50,865 nucleotides of DNA from contig JBBDRM010000169.1 of NCBI GenBank assembly GCA_040905475.1, forward strand, positions 1-50,865, in the 5' to 3' direction. The number at the start of each line of letters is the position of its first letter. Within the stretch, counting starts at the first letter, position 1. Below are positions 8,249 to 16,473 of this stretch, piece after piece. Origin of the DNA: Actinomycetota bacterium (GTDB taxonomy: Bacteria; Actinomycetota; AC-67). The notes beneath the pieces were generated by a model that searched no databases, was not told where the DNA came from, and saw only the letters and a program-made list of their open reading frames with translations. The translations under genes were made by a program, and so were the position numbers.

Positions 8249-10150
8249 CTACTCCACGACTTGGAACACGCCGCGCATGAACGGATGGATGCGGCAGAAC
8301 AGCGAGAACGTGCCTGTCTGGGATGGCGTGAAGTCCCAGAAGAGCCCGTCCTGCAGCGCCTCGCCGGTCGACTTGTTCGGTCCGCCGAGCTGGCCGCTCG
8401 CCGGAGAGAAGAACAGGCCGTAGCCGATCTCGGTCGAGTCGAAGTCCATCGTGTCGTTCACACCCGTGCCGCCATTCGCGATCGGATACGAGATCCCGGT
8501 GCCACCGGTACACGGCTCCTTGCAGCGGGTCCAGGTGTGCCAGATGTCGAGCGGCGAATCGACGTTCCAGAAGCGCGCCGGCTTCCCGAGCTTCAGCTGC
8601 GGGACGCCCATAGTCCCCGCGAGACCGAGGTCCGCCTGCCCGTACGTGAACCCGACCGACACGAGCTGGTCGACCACCTGTCCGGACATCTCCGGAAGAG
8701 CCGCTCCCGCGGCGCCTCCGTGGTTACTGGCCTCGTCCATGTGTCCGTGAGTGACCTGACCACGGAGGCAGAGCCGCTTCGTCGCGCTCACTGCGTCGGG
8801 CGTGCACGAGGGCGTCGGCCAACCCGGAGCCGGCGTCGCGAGTTCGGGGAGGCCTTGATCCAAGATCACGTTGTCGTCGAAGACGTCGACGCCGGGCCCG
8901 TTGTGAAGCGCGTCTTCCCGCTCGGTCTCGGCCGGAGCGACCATCGCTACGACGATCCCCATGTTCTCGTACCAGGACGCGTTCTGGGAGTCGTAGATCG
9001 CGTTGAGCCGGAGGATGTCGCCCTCTTTGATCTTGACCTTCCAGCCGAGCGTCGAGCCGGTCACCGTCATCGAGAAGTCCCACGAGTCCAACTCGTCGTA
9101 GACGCCGGCCTCGATCTTCCCGTTGCCGTTGACGTCGTTGTGCTCCCACGGGACGGCCTCGGAGAAGAAGATCGGCTTCTCGACGCCGTCACGGACGAGC
9201 GACACCTCGTCGCGGATCCCGCCGGGGTGCAGGTGGCCGCCGATGCCGATCAGGGTCCCCTCGAAGTCCTTGGTCACCGTCCAATCGGCGCCCGGAACCG
9301 TGATCGGGACGCCCTGTTGCGGCGTCACATTGCCGTAGACGTCGTGGCGCGCGCAGTTCTGCTCGGGCCACGAGCACACGTGCAGTCCGGTGCCGGCGCC
9401 GATCGCCGGATCACCGAAGAGCGCCGAGTCCGTTGCGCCGAATCCGCGCTGCACGTTGAACACCGGGTTGCCGCCGGTGTCGGTGGCACCCGGGGCGATC
9501 GGCTTCTGCTGCACGTCGAGCCACACGGGCTTCACCGGCACGATGCCGAGCGCCTCGGCGTCTTCCTCCGCGACGAAATCGACGTCGTAGGTGATCCAGA
9601 CAGGCCGCGGCGTCTGGATCGCGTTGTGGACCATGTAGAGCAGCAGCCACGTATCGGTCGCGCCGACGTGCATGCCGTAGCCCGGCGGGAACGTGGCGAT
9701 CGTCTTCTCCTCACCGGCCGCGAAGAACGGGCCGCTGCCGTACTGCGGGTAGACGTTCAGCCAGGTCGCGTGGTGGAGGTGGATCTCCTCGATCGGCGGA
9801 GGCCGGTTGGTCACGTCCACGAGGTCGGGCCGGAACCGAACGATGTATCCGTCGTATGCCGGCTTCTGGATGGTGACCGGCTCGATGAGGACGTCGTTCT
9901 GGCCGGGCTTGGCCATGATCGGGCCGAAGACGAAGTGAAGACGCTTGCACTTGTCCCCGTAGCCGGACCAGAGCTTGGTCTCGTACTCGTTCGTGGAGGT
10001 GCACTCCCCCGCCGGGACGGGCTCGAGGAAGCCCGGCTCGGGAAGCGGGTGCGGCAGCGGATGGACCGGCGATGGAGCCGCCGCCGCGATACCGAGACCG
10101 GCGGCGACGATGCTACCGACCAGGAGCAAAACGCGGATACGCCCGTGCAT
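8249..10150 (-). CDS. Secreted SURNod19-like protein with C-terminal cupredoxin
   Basis: 633 residues from the ATG at 10150, chosen because a signal peptide (HGRIRVLLLVGSIVAAGLGI) begins there and GGGAGGG precedes it; an open upstream extension of 35 codons lacks both. The body resembles the plant/bacterial SURNod19 family (PF07712): EEIHLHHATWLN, then EEKTIATFPPGYG, VWITYDVDFV and GTLIGIGGHLHPGG. The paired HLHH and GHLHP motifs look like metal ligands, reminiscent of copper monooxygenase (PHM-type) folds. The tail is a cupredoxin (about 545-633): His in DIWHTW, then FCRIHPFM with Cys619, His622 and Met625. First gene of the four-gene operon; a candidate regulatory element lies ~100 bases upstream. 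Enzymatic activity is unknown. Confidence 0.75.
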   Translation of the reverse strand: MHGRIRVLLLVGSIVAAGLGIAAAAPSPVHPLPHPLPEPGFLEPVPAGECTSTNEYETKLWSGYGDKCKRLHFVFGPIMAKPGQNDVLIEPVTIQKPAYDGYIVRFRPDLVDVTNRPPPIEEIHLHHATWLNVYPQYGSGPFFAAGEEKTIATFPPGYGMHVGATDTWLLLYMVHNAIQTPRPVWITYDVDFVAEEDAEALGIVPVKPVWLDVQQKPIAPGATDTGGNPVFNVQRGFGATDSALFGDPAIGAGTGLHVCSWPEQNCARHDVYGNVTPQQGVPITVPGADWTVTKDFEGTLIGIGGHLHPGGIRDEVSLVRDGVEKPIFFSEAVPWEHNDVNGNGKIEAGVYDELDSWDFSMTVTGSTLGWKVKIKEGDILRLNAIYDSQNASWYENMGIVVAMVAPAETEREDALHNGPGVDVFDDNVILDQGLPELATPAPGWPTPSCTPDAVSATKRLCLRGQVTHGHMDEASNHGGAAGAALPEMSGQVVDQLVSVGFTYGQADLGLAGTMGVPQLKLGKPARFWNVDSPLDIWHTWTRCKEPCTGGTGISYPIANGGTGVNDTMDFDSTEIGYGLFFSPASGQLGGPNKSTGEALQDGLFWDFTPSQTGTFSLFCRIHPFMRGVFQVVE

Positions 10151-10248
10151 GAGTTGGCTCCCTCCCCAGGGTGGTGCCCGTCGCGCCCGACGTGGTCCGA
10201 TCTCAGGCTCGAAAGGATTTCCGACCGGACAGTAGCATTCCGGTTGGT

Positions 10249-10276
10249 TCGTCATGCCCCGGAAGGTTTCCTGCCC
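10249..10276 (-). promoter_or_regulatory. Repeated upstream element, copy 1 (GGGCAGGAA core)
   Basis: Read on the minus strand the site starts GGGCAGGAAACCTTCCG and ends ACGA. It lies ~100 bases before the SURNod19-like start. Two similar copies (12487-12513 and 27661-27687) precede two other exported-protein genes. It contains a GGAA/TTCC dyad. Confidence 0.45.
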
Positions 10277-10289
10277 ATTCGCCTGGTCG

Positions 10290-10315
10290 AAAAATCGGGC
10301 CCGTGACGAGCCCGA
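10290..10315 (-). terminator. Rho-independent terminator after the sugar dehydrogenase gene
   Basis: On the minus strand TCGGGC (10315-10310) pairs with GCCCGA (10300-10295) and is followed directly by five T (10294-10290). It lies between the stop of the PQQ sugar dehydrogenase and the start of the copper operon, so it separates the two transcription units. Confidence 0.7.
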
Positions 10316-10368
10316 CCAGGGCCTTTACCCTCCTGCGCCGCTGACCCCCGAAGCTTCCGAGGACGCCG

Positions 10369-12459
10369 CTACTGAAGGGCCAGCTTCACGAATCGAGCGG
10401 TGTACCAGGTGGGAGATGCGGGCGTGGTGATCGTGTGGACCCGGGTGCCCTTGTCCGACCACGAGACGAATTGATACTTGCCCTGCGGGCTCGGGGCCTC
10501 GATCTCGAACGCCCACCCGGACCAAGACGTGATCGTTACCAGCGCCTTGAACGTCTGACCTGCGACTTTCAGCGTCAGGCCGGTCGGATTGGTGTTGAAC
10601 GTCAGCGGCACCTTGATGGGCAGCACGGTCCGGCTTACCGTGCTGGAAAGCCCGGCCGAGTCGGTCGCCGTCAGGTACACGATCAGATGGCTGTTGGTCG
10701 CCGCCTGCAGATCCTCGGGCTCGGGAGTCGCGAAGGAGATGTTGTTGCCCGACACGGGGCCGACCCACGGATGCGTGTGATTATCGTGGAACCGGAGCAC
10801 GGTCCAGGTCAGCCGCGACGCCGGCACCGCGCCCTCTTGCTCGTCCGTCGCCGACCCGCTGAGCGTGAGCGTCTGGCCGACACGGAAGTAGGAACCCTGA
10901 GCGGGTGAGGCGATGGTGGGCACCGGCGGCGTGTTTCCCACCGCGACCAAGATCGTGTCGGGATCCGATGTGAGTCCCTCCGTATCGCGGACACGCAGCG
11001 ACGCGACGTAGCTGCCGTCGGCCGTGTAGGTGTGCGACAGGCCGGACCCTGCGGTCGTGGCGGTGTCGCCGTCACCGAAGTCCCACAGGTAGGTGAGCGC
11101 CTGCCCCTCCGGATCGGCGCTGTCCGACCCGTCGAAGGTCACCGTCAGAGGGGCCGGGCCGGAGGTCGGAGCCGCGGCGATCACCGCGACCGGGACGGGA
11201 GAGAAGGAGATACGGCGGATCTGGCCGCCTGCCTGGAAGGTGGCGTAGTAGAGCGACCGGGTCGGGTTCGGCGGACCGAACTCGAGGTGGGCAACCGTGC
11301 TGTTGCCCAGATCGGTCGCGAACGGCGTCATGGTGAACCCGCCGCCGGACGAGCCGAGCAGGAAGATCCCGCCGCAGACGAAGTCTCCGAACAGGTACTT
11401 TCCGAGGTACGTCGCCGGCCAGCCGCTGTCGGCCGGCACGAACGCTCCGCCGGTGATCGAGCTGCATCCCGTCGTGTGGGCGTAGGAGAAGATCGGATCC
11501 GTCATCCCGGCGGGAGGCGGCCCGCAATTGGTCACCGACCCCGTCTTACAGTGGCCCTCTCGGACGTTCCAGCCGTAGTCGGCTCCGGGCTTGGACTCGT
11601 CGATCTCTTCCCAGAGATTCTGTCCCACATCGTTGATGTAGAAGCGCGCACCGGCCGCGGCCGGGTCCATCGCGAAGCGGAACGGGTTCCGCAGGCCCCA
11701 GGCGTACGTCTCCTTGCACCACACGCCGGGCGCCGCGCTCCCGGTGATGCCGCATCGGGCCGAGGCCATGGCGTTGAACGGGTTGTCCGGCGGGATCGTG
11801 CCGTCGCGGTTCACGCGCAGGATCTTCCCGAGCATGACGTGCTTGTCGCGTGCCGCGTCGTTGAGCGTTGCGCATCCCGAGTTGCCGGCGTAGTCGCACC
11901 CACCATCGCCCACGCTCACGTAGAGCTTCCCGTCCTTGCCGAATCGGAGATCCCCCGCATTGTGATACCCGCCGTAGGACAAGATGTTGTCGATGAGCAC
12001 GACCTCGGACGATGGAGCGACGACGTTGGATGCGGGCAGAACGAAACGCGACACGCGGTTGACAGGAACGGTCGCCGAGTTCACGGGACACCCGGTGAAC
12101 TTCTTGAAGGTGTAGAAGAGGTAGATGAAGCGGTTGGTGGTGAAGCCCGGATCCACCGCGACCCCGAGCAGACCCCGCTCGCTGTTCGCGCACAGCTTCG
12201 ACGAAACGTCGAGCGCGGGCGTATCCAGCAACGTCCCGCTGGGGGTGAACACTCTGAGCTGGCCAAGCTTCTGCGCCACGAGCATCCGGCCGTCGGGCGT
12301 GAATGCGATCGCGGTCGGCTGGAACAGCGGCGCGACGAGCTCGTCGCCGAACCCGAACGGAACGGTGACGGCCGCCGACGCCATGGGTGCGAGGACCGAC
12401 ATCCCGAGCAAGATGACGGCCATGACGGAAACCGCTTGAATGGCCCGGCGTCCCCGCAT
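10369..12459 (-). CDS. Secreted PQQ-dependent sugar dehydrogenase with PKD domain
   Basis: 696 residues from the ATG at 12459, which has AGGGGGG upstream and opens directly into a signal peptide (about 1-29, ending MASA). Residues ~30-420 form a soluble glucose/sorbosone-dehydrogenase propeller: QPTAIAFTPDGRMLVAQKLG, SERGLLGVAVDPGF, GGYHNAGDLRFGKDGKLYVSVGDGG, GKILRVNRDG, WGLRNPFRFAMDP and WEEIDESKPGADYGWNVREG, all hallmark motifs. A PKD domain follows at about 422-510 (YLWDFGDGDTA ... HTYTADGSY), then one or two further Ig-like modules to the C-terminus. It would oxidise an extracellular sugar, possibly while bound to glycan through the PKD/Ig modules. No PQQ biosynthesis genes are in the window. 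It has its own terminator (10290-10315) and upstream element. Confidence 0.9.
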   Translation of the reverse strand: MRGRRAIQAVSVMAVILLGMSVLAPMASAAVTVPFGFGDELVAPLFQPTAIAFTPDGRMLVAQKLGQLRVFTPSGTLLDTPALDVSSKLCANSERGLLGVAVDPGFTTNRFIYLFYTFKKFTGCPVNSATVPVNRVSRFVLPASNVVAPSSEVVLIDNILSYGGYHNAGDLRFGKDGKLYVSVGDGGCDYAGNSGCATLNDAARDKHVMLGKILRVNRDGTIPPDNPFNAMASARCGITGSAAPGVWCKETYAWGLRNPFRFAMDPAAAGARFYINDVGQNLWEEIDESKPGADYGWNVREGHCKTGSVTNCGPPPAGMTDPIFSYAHTTGCSSITGGAFVPADSGWPATYLGKYLFGDFVCGGIFLLGSSGGGFTMTPFATDLGNSTVAHLEFGPPNPTRSLYYATFQAGGQIRRISFSPVPVAVIAAAPTSGPAPLTVTFDGSDSADPEGQALTYLWDFGDGDTATTAGSGLSHTYTADGSYVASLRVRDTEGLTSDPDTILVAVGNTPPVPTIASPAQGSYFRVGQTLTLSGSATDEQEGAVPASRLTWTVLRFHDNHTHPWVGPVSGNNISFATPEPEDLQAATNSHLIVYLTATDSAGLSSTVSRTVLPIKVPLTFNTNPTGLTLKVAGQTFKALVTITSWSGWAFEIEAPSPQGKYQFVSWSDKGTRVHTITTPASPTWYTARFVKLALQ

Positions 12460-12486
12460 CCCAACCCCCCTGGTGCCCATACCGTT

Positions 12487-12513
12487 TCGTCGCGCTCCGG
12501 GGGATTCCTGCCC
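12487..12513 (-). promoter_or_regulatory. Repeated upstream element, copy 2 (GGGCAGGAA core)
   Basis: On the minus strand the site starts GGGCAGGAATCCCCCGG and ends ACGA, 28 bases upstream of the sugar dehydrogenase ATG. It aligns with copies at 10249-10276 and 27661-27687, with the core-to-ACGA spacing conserved to within one base. Confidence 0.45.
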
Positions 12514-12571
12514 ATGACACGGCTCTCCGGCGCCCCGTATCCTTCCGCGGTCGCCTCGGGGAGGAGCTGAC

Positions 12572-13606
12572 GTGAGGATCGTCGTGAACGGCCGGTTCAT
12601 GCTCGGTCCCCCGACCGGCATCCATCGGGTCGGCAGAGGGCTCGTCGACGGGGCACGGGCGGCCGGGATCCCGTTCGAGGTCGTGGCCCCCAACGACGCC
12701 GACGACTCGAGAGCCGACCGGCGGACGTGGAGGCCGCCGGGTCGCGTCGGTGAGCACCTTTGGGAGCAGGTCGTCCTGCCCTGGGCGGCTCGGGGGCGGC
12801 CGATCATCTCTCTCGCCAACACCGCCCCGCTGGCGGCGAAGCGCAGCATCCTGATGACTCACGACCTGGGGTGGGACGTCGATCCACGGTGGTTCAGCCG
12901 CATCGGTCGGCTCTACGGCCGGCTCGCCTCCGCCTCCGCGCGGCGAGCCTCGGCTCTGCTTTCGCCGAGCGAGCAGATCCGGTCGGAGCTCATCCGCTCG
13001 GGTTTCTCCCCGGACCGGGTGTTCACGGTTCGAAACGCGCTCGAAGACGGCTTCGGCCCGGCGGCGCCGGAGGCCGTCGCGAGCGCGCGGAGCCGCCTTC
13101 GGCTCGACGCCCCGTACCTCCTCTGCGTCGGCTGGGCGGATCCTCGCAAGGACGTGGCGACCGCGGTCGCGGCGCATCTCCGGATCGTCGGACACGCTCC
13201 TCATCTCCTGGTGCTCGTCGGGGGACCGAACCCCAACTTCGCGCCGGTTCGCATGCCGGAAGCTCCCACCGTGCGTCGCACCGGATATCTCGACGGCCCC
13301 GAGCTGCGCGCCGTCCTAACGGGTGCGGCCGCGCTCGTCTTCCCCTCGCGATACGAGGGATTCGGCCTGCCGCCGGTCGAAGCACTGGCGTGCGGGGTGC
13401 CCGCCCTGGTCTCCGACATCCCCGTGCTGCACGAGAGCACCGGCGACGCGGCTCGGTTCGTGGCCGCCGGAGACGTCGACGCGTGGGCGAGCGCAATGAG
13501 CGACGCGCTCCGCGGCGAGGTCGTTCCCGGGCGGCCGCCGGACTGGCGGTGGGTAGACGCCGCCGAGCAACTACGGGCCGGACTGTCTTCGCTCGGGTTC
13601 CTGTAG
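12572..13606 (+). CDS. Glycosyltransferase family 4 protein
   Basis: 344 residues, GT-B fold. The N-terminal half has VVNGRFMLGPPTGIHRVGRGL, where the glycine-rich loop contacts the acceptor. The C-terminal GT1/GT4 domain has LCVGWADPRKDVATAV, then FPSRYEGFGLPPVEALACG at about 255-273 with the E-x7-E donor-nucleotide motif. Start is GTG at 12572 behind GGGAGGAG. It marks the left edge of the polysaccharide locus and faces away from the sugar dehydrogenase. The 3' end overlaps the convergent GT4 gene by 36 bases. Donor and acceptor sugars are unknown. Confidence 0.88.
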   Translation: MRIVVNGRFMLGPPTGIHRVGRGLVDGARAAGIPFEVVAPNDADDSRADRRTWRPPGRVGEHLWEQVVLPWAARGRPIISLANTAPLAAKRSILMTHDLGWDVDPRWFSRIGRLYGRLASASARRASALLSPSEQIRSELIRSGFSPDRVFTVRNALEDGFGPAAPEAVASARSRLRLDAPYLLCVGWADPRKDVATAVAAHLRIVGHAPHLLVLVGGPNPNFAPVRMPEAPTVRRTGYLDGPELRAVLTGAAALVFPSRYEGFGLPPVEALACGVPALVSDIPVLHESTGDAARFVAAGDVDAWASAMSDALRGEVVPGRPPDWRWVDAAEQLRAGLSSLGFL

Positions 13607-14740
13607 CGCGACCGCCTCCATCACGTCGTCGAGACGGTTCACGAATCTCGTCCATGTGAACTGCTCGGCGCGGGCACGTGCGGCCTCGCGAACGCCGGGG
13701 ATCGGGCCTTCGCCGGAGGTCGCCCGCGCGATCGCCTCGGCGAACGCTTCCGGCGTCGGAGGCACCAGCCAGCCGGTCTCGCCGGGAACGACGGTCTCGC
13801 GCGGGCCGCCGGAGTCCACGGCGACGACGGGAGCTCCGCACGCCATCGCCTCGAGCGGCACCATGCCGAAGTCCTCGTTCAATGTCGGAAGAACGAGCGC
13901 GGCGCAGCGACGATAGAGCTCCCGCAAGCGCTCCTGGGTCGGCTCCGTCTCGAACGTCACCGGCAACCCTCGCGCCTGCGCGCGGAGACCCTCGAGATAC
14001 GCCCCGTCGAGAGGGTCGACGCCGCCGGCTATCACCATCGACGCGGTCGAGCCGCGGCGATGCGCTTCGGCAAGTCCGGCGATCGCGAGTTCGATGTTCT
14101 TCCACCACTTCACCCGTCCGGCGACGAGCAGGAACCGCTCGCGAGGGTTCCCGTCGTCGGTGAACCATTCCAGGTCGACGCCGGGCGGAAGGACCTCGAC
14201 CAGACCCGACGGGCGCAGGCCGGCGCGCTCGGCGCGTCCGCGGATCTCCTCGCTGCTGACGAACACGTGCCGGAAGCGTCGCCACATCCGCCGGTCGGCG
14301 ATGTTGAACGCCGGGCCGAGAAGGGATAAGGCGAGCGCCTTACGAGGATCGCGGCGCTTGAGCGCCTGGTTCGTCGCCGGGTCGTGGAAGATCTTGAGCG
14401 GCGTGTGGCAGTAGCAGACCGAGGGCAGGCGGTTACGAGCGACGATGAAGTCGCCCAGCCCTTCCGAGGAGACCAGAAGTGCCCTGCTGCCGTCCTCGGG
14501 AAGGCGGGCTCTCCCCATCGTCCACGCAGCGTGGGCAAGCGGGCCGATAGACCGCTTCACCGACACTCTCGGTGACAGCTCGACGACGGGATTACGCGAT
14601 AGCTCCGGGAACGTTCCTTCCGCCTCGAATCGGTGGGTATAGAGGGTCCAGGAGTGTCTGCTACGACGGAAGAGCTCGACGAGGATCCGCTCGATCCCGC
14701 CTTGCAGGTAGGTCCAGGGATGGTAAACGGCCAGCCGCAT
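13571..14740 (-). CDS. Glycosyltransferase family 4 protein (WbaZ-like)
   Basis: 389 residues. Begins MRLAVYHPWTYLQGGIERIL with the GGIER acceptor loop. VCYCHTPLKIFHD at about 108-120 and the LLVAGRVKWWKNIELAI segment are typical of mannosyl/GlcNAc GT4 enzymes. The donor motif NEDFGMVPLEAMACGAPVVA lies at about 298-317 with E-x7-E. It overlaps the convergent plus-strand GT4 by 36 bases at its 3' end and shares a 211-base divergent region with the polyprenyl glycosylphosphotransferase. Confidence 0.88.
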   Translation of the reverse strand: MRLAVYHPWTYLQGGIERILVELFRRSRHSWTLYTHRFEAEGTFPELSRNPVVELSPRVSVKRSIGPLAHAAWTMGRARLPEDGSRALLVSSEGLGDFIVARNRLPSVCYCHTPLKIFHDPATNQALKRRDPRKALALSLLGPAFNIADRRMWRRFRHVFVSSEEIRGRAERAGLRPSGLVEVLPPGVDLEWFTDDGNPRERFLLVAGRVKWWKNIELAIAGLAEAHRRGSTASMVIAGGVDPLDGAYLEGLRAQARGLPVTFETEPTQERLRELYRRCAALVLPTLNEDFGMVPLEAMACGAPVVAVDSGGPRETVVPGETGWLVPPTPEAFAEAIARATSGEGPIPGVREAARARAEQFTWTRFVNRLDDVMEAVALQEPERRQSGP

Positions 14741-14951
14741 CGAAGGGCGAGTCTAGCCCGTCGACCATCTGAGGCTCCGGCAGCGGCCACAATTTCAACT
14801 TCACTCGCCGTCTCGACTGAATCACCCACAGTCGCCCGAACTTGCCGCTTAGAGAGGATTCCTTGGCTCTTCGGCGAATCCAGCGACAAGGGGATTCGTT
14901 ATCCGCGTGTAAGGCTCAGACGTAACCCGCGTACATGTACAGGGGACACGC
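14741..14951. promoter_or_regulatory. Divergent promoter region of the priming transferase
   Basis: 211 bases between a minus-strand GT4 and the plus-strand priming transferase. It holds a perfect palindrome GTACATGTAC (14931-14940) just before the AGGGGA ribosome site, and an inverted pair GGATTC (14856-14861) / GAATCC (14876-14881). No clear -35/-10 was identified. These dyads are candidate operators. Confidence 0.35.
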
Positions 14952-16427
14952 GTGACGACTGACATGGCCACAGGCACTGTAGAGGAACGCCTCGGGCGGC
15001 CTCACGCTGCAAAGCCGCAGGTCAAGACGCATGCCTCGGTCGCGGCCGGCGGGCGGTTCCCGCGCTGGCTCCGGGCCCTCGACACGGTTCACCGGGCGGA
15101 TGGGCCGCGGGTTCTTCCGATCGACGCTCTCGCCGTCGGCGGCGCCGCCGCGCTGGCCGGTGTGCCGGTGAAAGCGCTCGTTCCGCTCACGGCGGCCCTC
15201 ATAACGGTCCTTTACGTCTCTAACTGGTACCGCTTCCGGACGACCCTGGAAACGCAGGGCGTCCTCTGGGCGATCTCGCTGATCGGGATGCCGACGGCTC
15301 TCACGGTTCTCGTCGCGTTCGCCATCGCGCCGGACATAGGCTTGTGGCTGCGCAAGGACGTCGTTCGTTTCGGAGTTGTGGCGGCCTCGTCGCTCATCGG
15401 GATGCGACTCCTCACCTGGCTGACACTCGTCGAGGCTCGCCGCCGTGGCATCGGCCTTCGGCGCACGCTGATCGTCGGCGACAGCAAGCACGGCCGCCTG
15501 CTCTCACGCAAGCTCATGAGTTTCCCGGAGGTCGGGCTCCTTCCCGTCGCGATGTTGCCGACGGGCAACGGTCACGGCTACACGCGGTTCGTCCCTTCGT
15601 TCCCAGCCGCACAGGAGCTTTCGCGCGCGATCGCCGACGCCGACATCGAGCACGTCGTGCTCGCGCCCGACGGCAGCGACGAGGCGATCCTCGAGTGCGT
15701 GAAGGGATCCGAAGGGGACGTGTCCTTCTCGATGCTGCCGCCGATGTCCGAGTTCTTCCTGCATCCCGGGCTCGTCACGCAGGCCGGCGGGCTGCCGCTG
15801 ATCTCGCTCGGCAAGATCGCGCAACATCACCGAGCCCTCCCGGGCAAGCGTCTGTTCGACATCGTCGTCGGATCGCTGATCATGCTCGTGATCGGGCCGA
15901 TCCTCGGGCTCGTCGCGCTGGGCATCAAGGTGCTCGACCGGGGGCCGATCCTGTACCGGCAGCGCCGTGTCGGCCGCGACGGCGACGTTTTCCACATGCT
16001 CAAGTTCCGCTCTATGGTCGTCGGCGCCGAGCGGCTGATCATCGATCTCCGCGATCACAACGTCAGCAACGGACTGCTGTTCAAGGTGTACGACGACCCG
16101 CGCGTCACGAAGGTCGGGCGCCTGATCCGCCGGCTGTCGATCGATGAGCTGCCGCAGCTCTGGAACGTTATCCGCGGCGACATGTCGCTCGTCGGTCCCC
16201 GGCCGCTCGCCGTGGAGCCACAGGACTTCGGGCCGGTCGACAATCAGCGTCACGCCGTGCGCCCGGGGATCACCGGATACTGGCAGGTCTCGGGCTCGAA
16301 CGAGCTTACCTACGAAGAGATGATCAAGCTCGACTTCGCGTACATAGAGAACTGGTCGCTGTGGCTCGACATGCGGCTCCTCGTCCGCACGATCCCGGCG
16401 CTGCTCCACCGACGCGGCCCGTCGTAA
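14952..16427 (+). CDS. Polyprenyl-phosphate glycosyl-1-phosphate transferase (priming enzyme)
   Basis: Transfers a sugar-1-phosphate to undecaprenyl phosphate, the first step of repeat-unit assembly. 491 residues with several membrane spans at ~55-160, a central CoA-binding-like domain (RTLIVGDSKHGRLL at about 171-184), then the catalytic bacterial-sugar-transferase domain (~288-491): KRLFDIVVGSLIMLVIGPI, PILYRQRRVGRDGDVFHMLK, KFRSM, DELPQLWNVIRGDMSLVGPR and RPGITGYWQVSG. Start is GTG at 14952 with AGGGGA upstream; an ATG at 14964 is the alternative. All catalytic motifs are intact, so this is the likely initiator for the glycan assembled by the locus. Confidence 0.93.
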   Translation: MTTDMATGTVEERLGRPHAAKPQVKTHASVAAGGRFPRWLRALDTVHRADGPRVLPIDALAVGGAAALAGVPVKALVPLTAALITVLYVSNWYRFRTTLETQGVLWAISLIGMPTALTVLVAFAIAPDIGLWLRKDVVRFGVVAASSLIGMRLLTWLTLVEARRRGIGLRRTLIVGDSKHGRLLSRKLMSFPEVGLLPVAMLPTGNGHGYTRFVPSFPAAQELSRAIADADIEHVVLAPDGSDEAILECVKGSEGDVSFSMLPPMSEFFLHPGLVTQAGGLPLISLGKIAQHHRALPGKRLFDIVVGSLIMLVIGPILGLVALGIKVLDRGPILYRQRRVGRDGDVFHMLKFRSMVVGAERLIIDLRDHNVSNGLLFKVYDDPRVTKVGRLIRRLSIDELPQLWNVIRGDMSLVGPRPLAVEPQDFGPVDNQRHAVRPGITGYWQVSGSNELTYEEMIKLDFAYIENWSLWLDMRLLVRTIPALLHRRGPS

Positions 16428-16446
16428 GCACGGGGCCGTCCCCTTG

Positions 16447-16473
16447 AACGCTTAACGCTTAACGCTTAACGCT
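16447..16473. repeat. 7-base tandem repeat at a methyltransferase 3' end
   Basis: AACGCTT occurs three times in a row plus a partial fourth copy. It spans the last codons and the TAA stop of the minus-strand methyltransferase. The unit is not a multiple of three, so slippage would shift the frame. Confidence 0.85.

Noticed and set aside
8231-10306. A 691-codon plus-strand open frame
   Set aside because: It lies antisense to the SURNod19-cupredoxin gene, is Arg/Asp/Val-rich with no recognisable motif, and is the usual GC-rich shadow. The minus-strand frame has a signal peptide, family motifs and a ribosome site.
11032-12570. A 512-codon plus-strand open frame
   Set aside because: Antisense to the sugar dehydrogenase. 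Low-complexity Arg-rich translation and no ribosome site.
11546-13204. A 552-codon minus-strand open frame
   Set aside because: Runs across parts of two real genes in a wrong frame and is Arg-rich, without family features.
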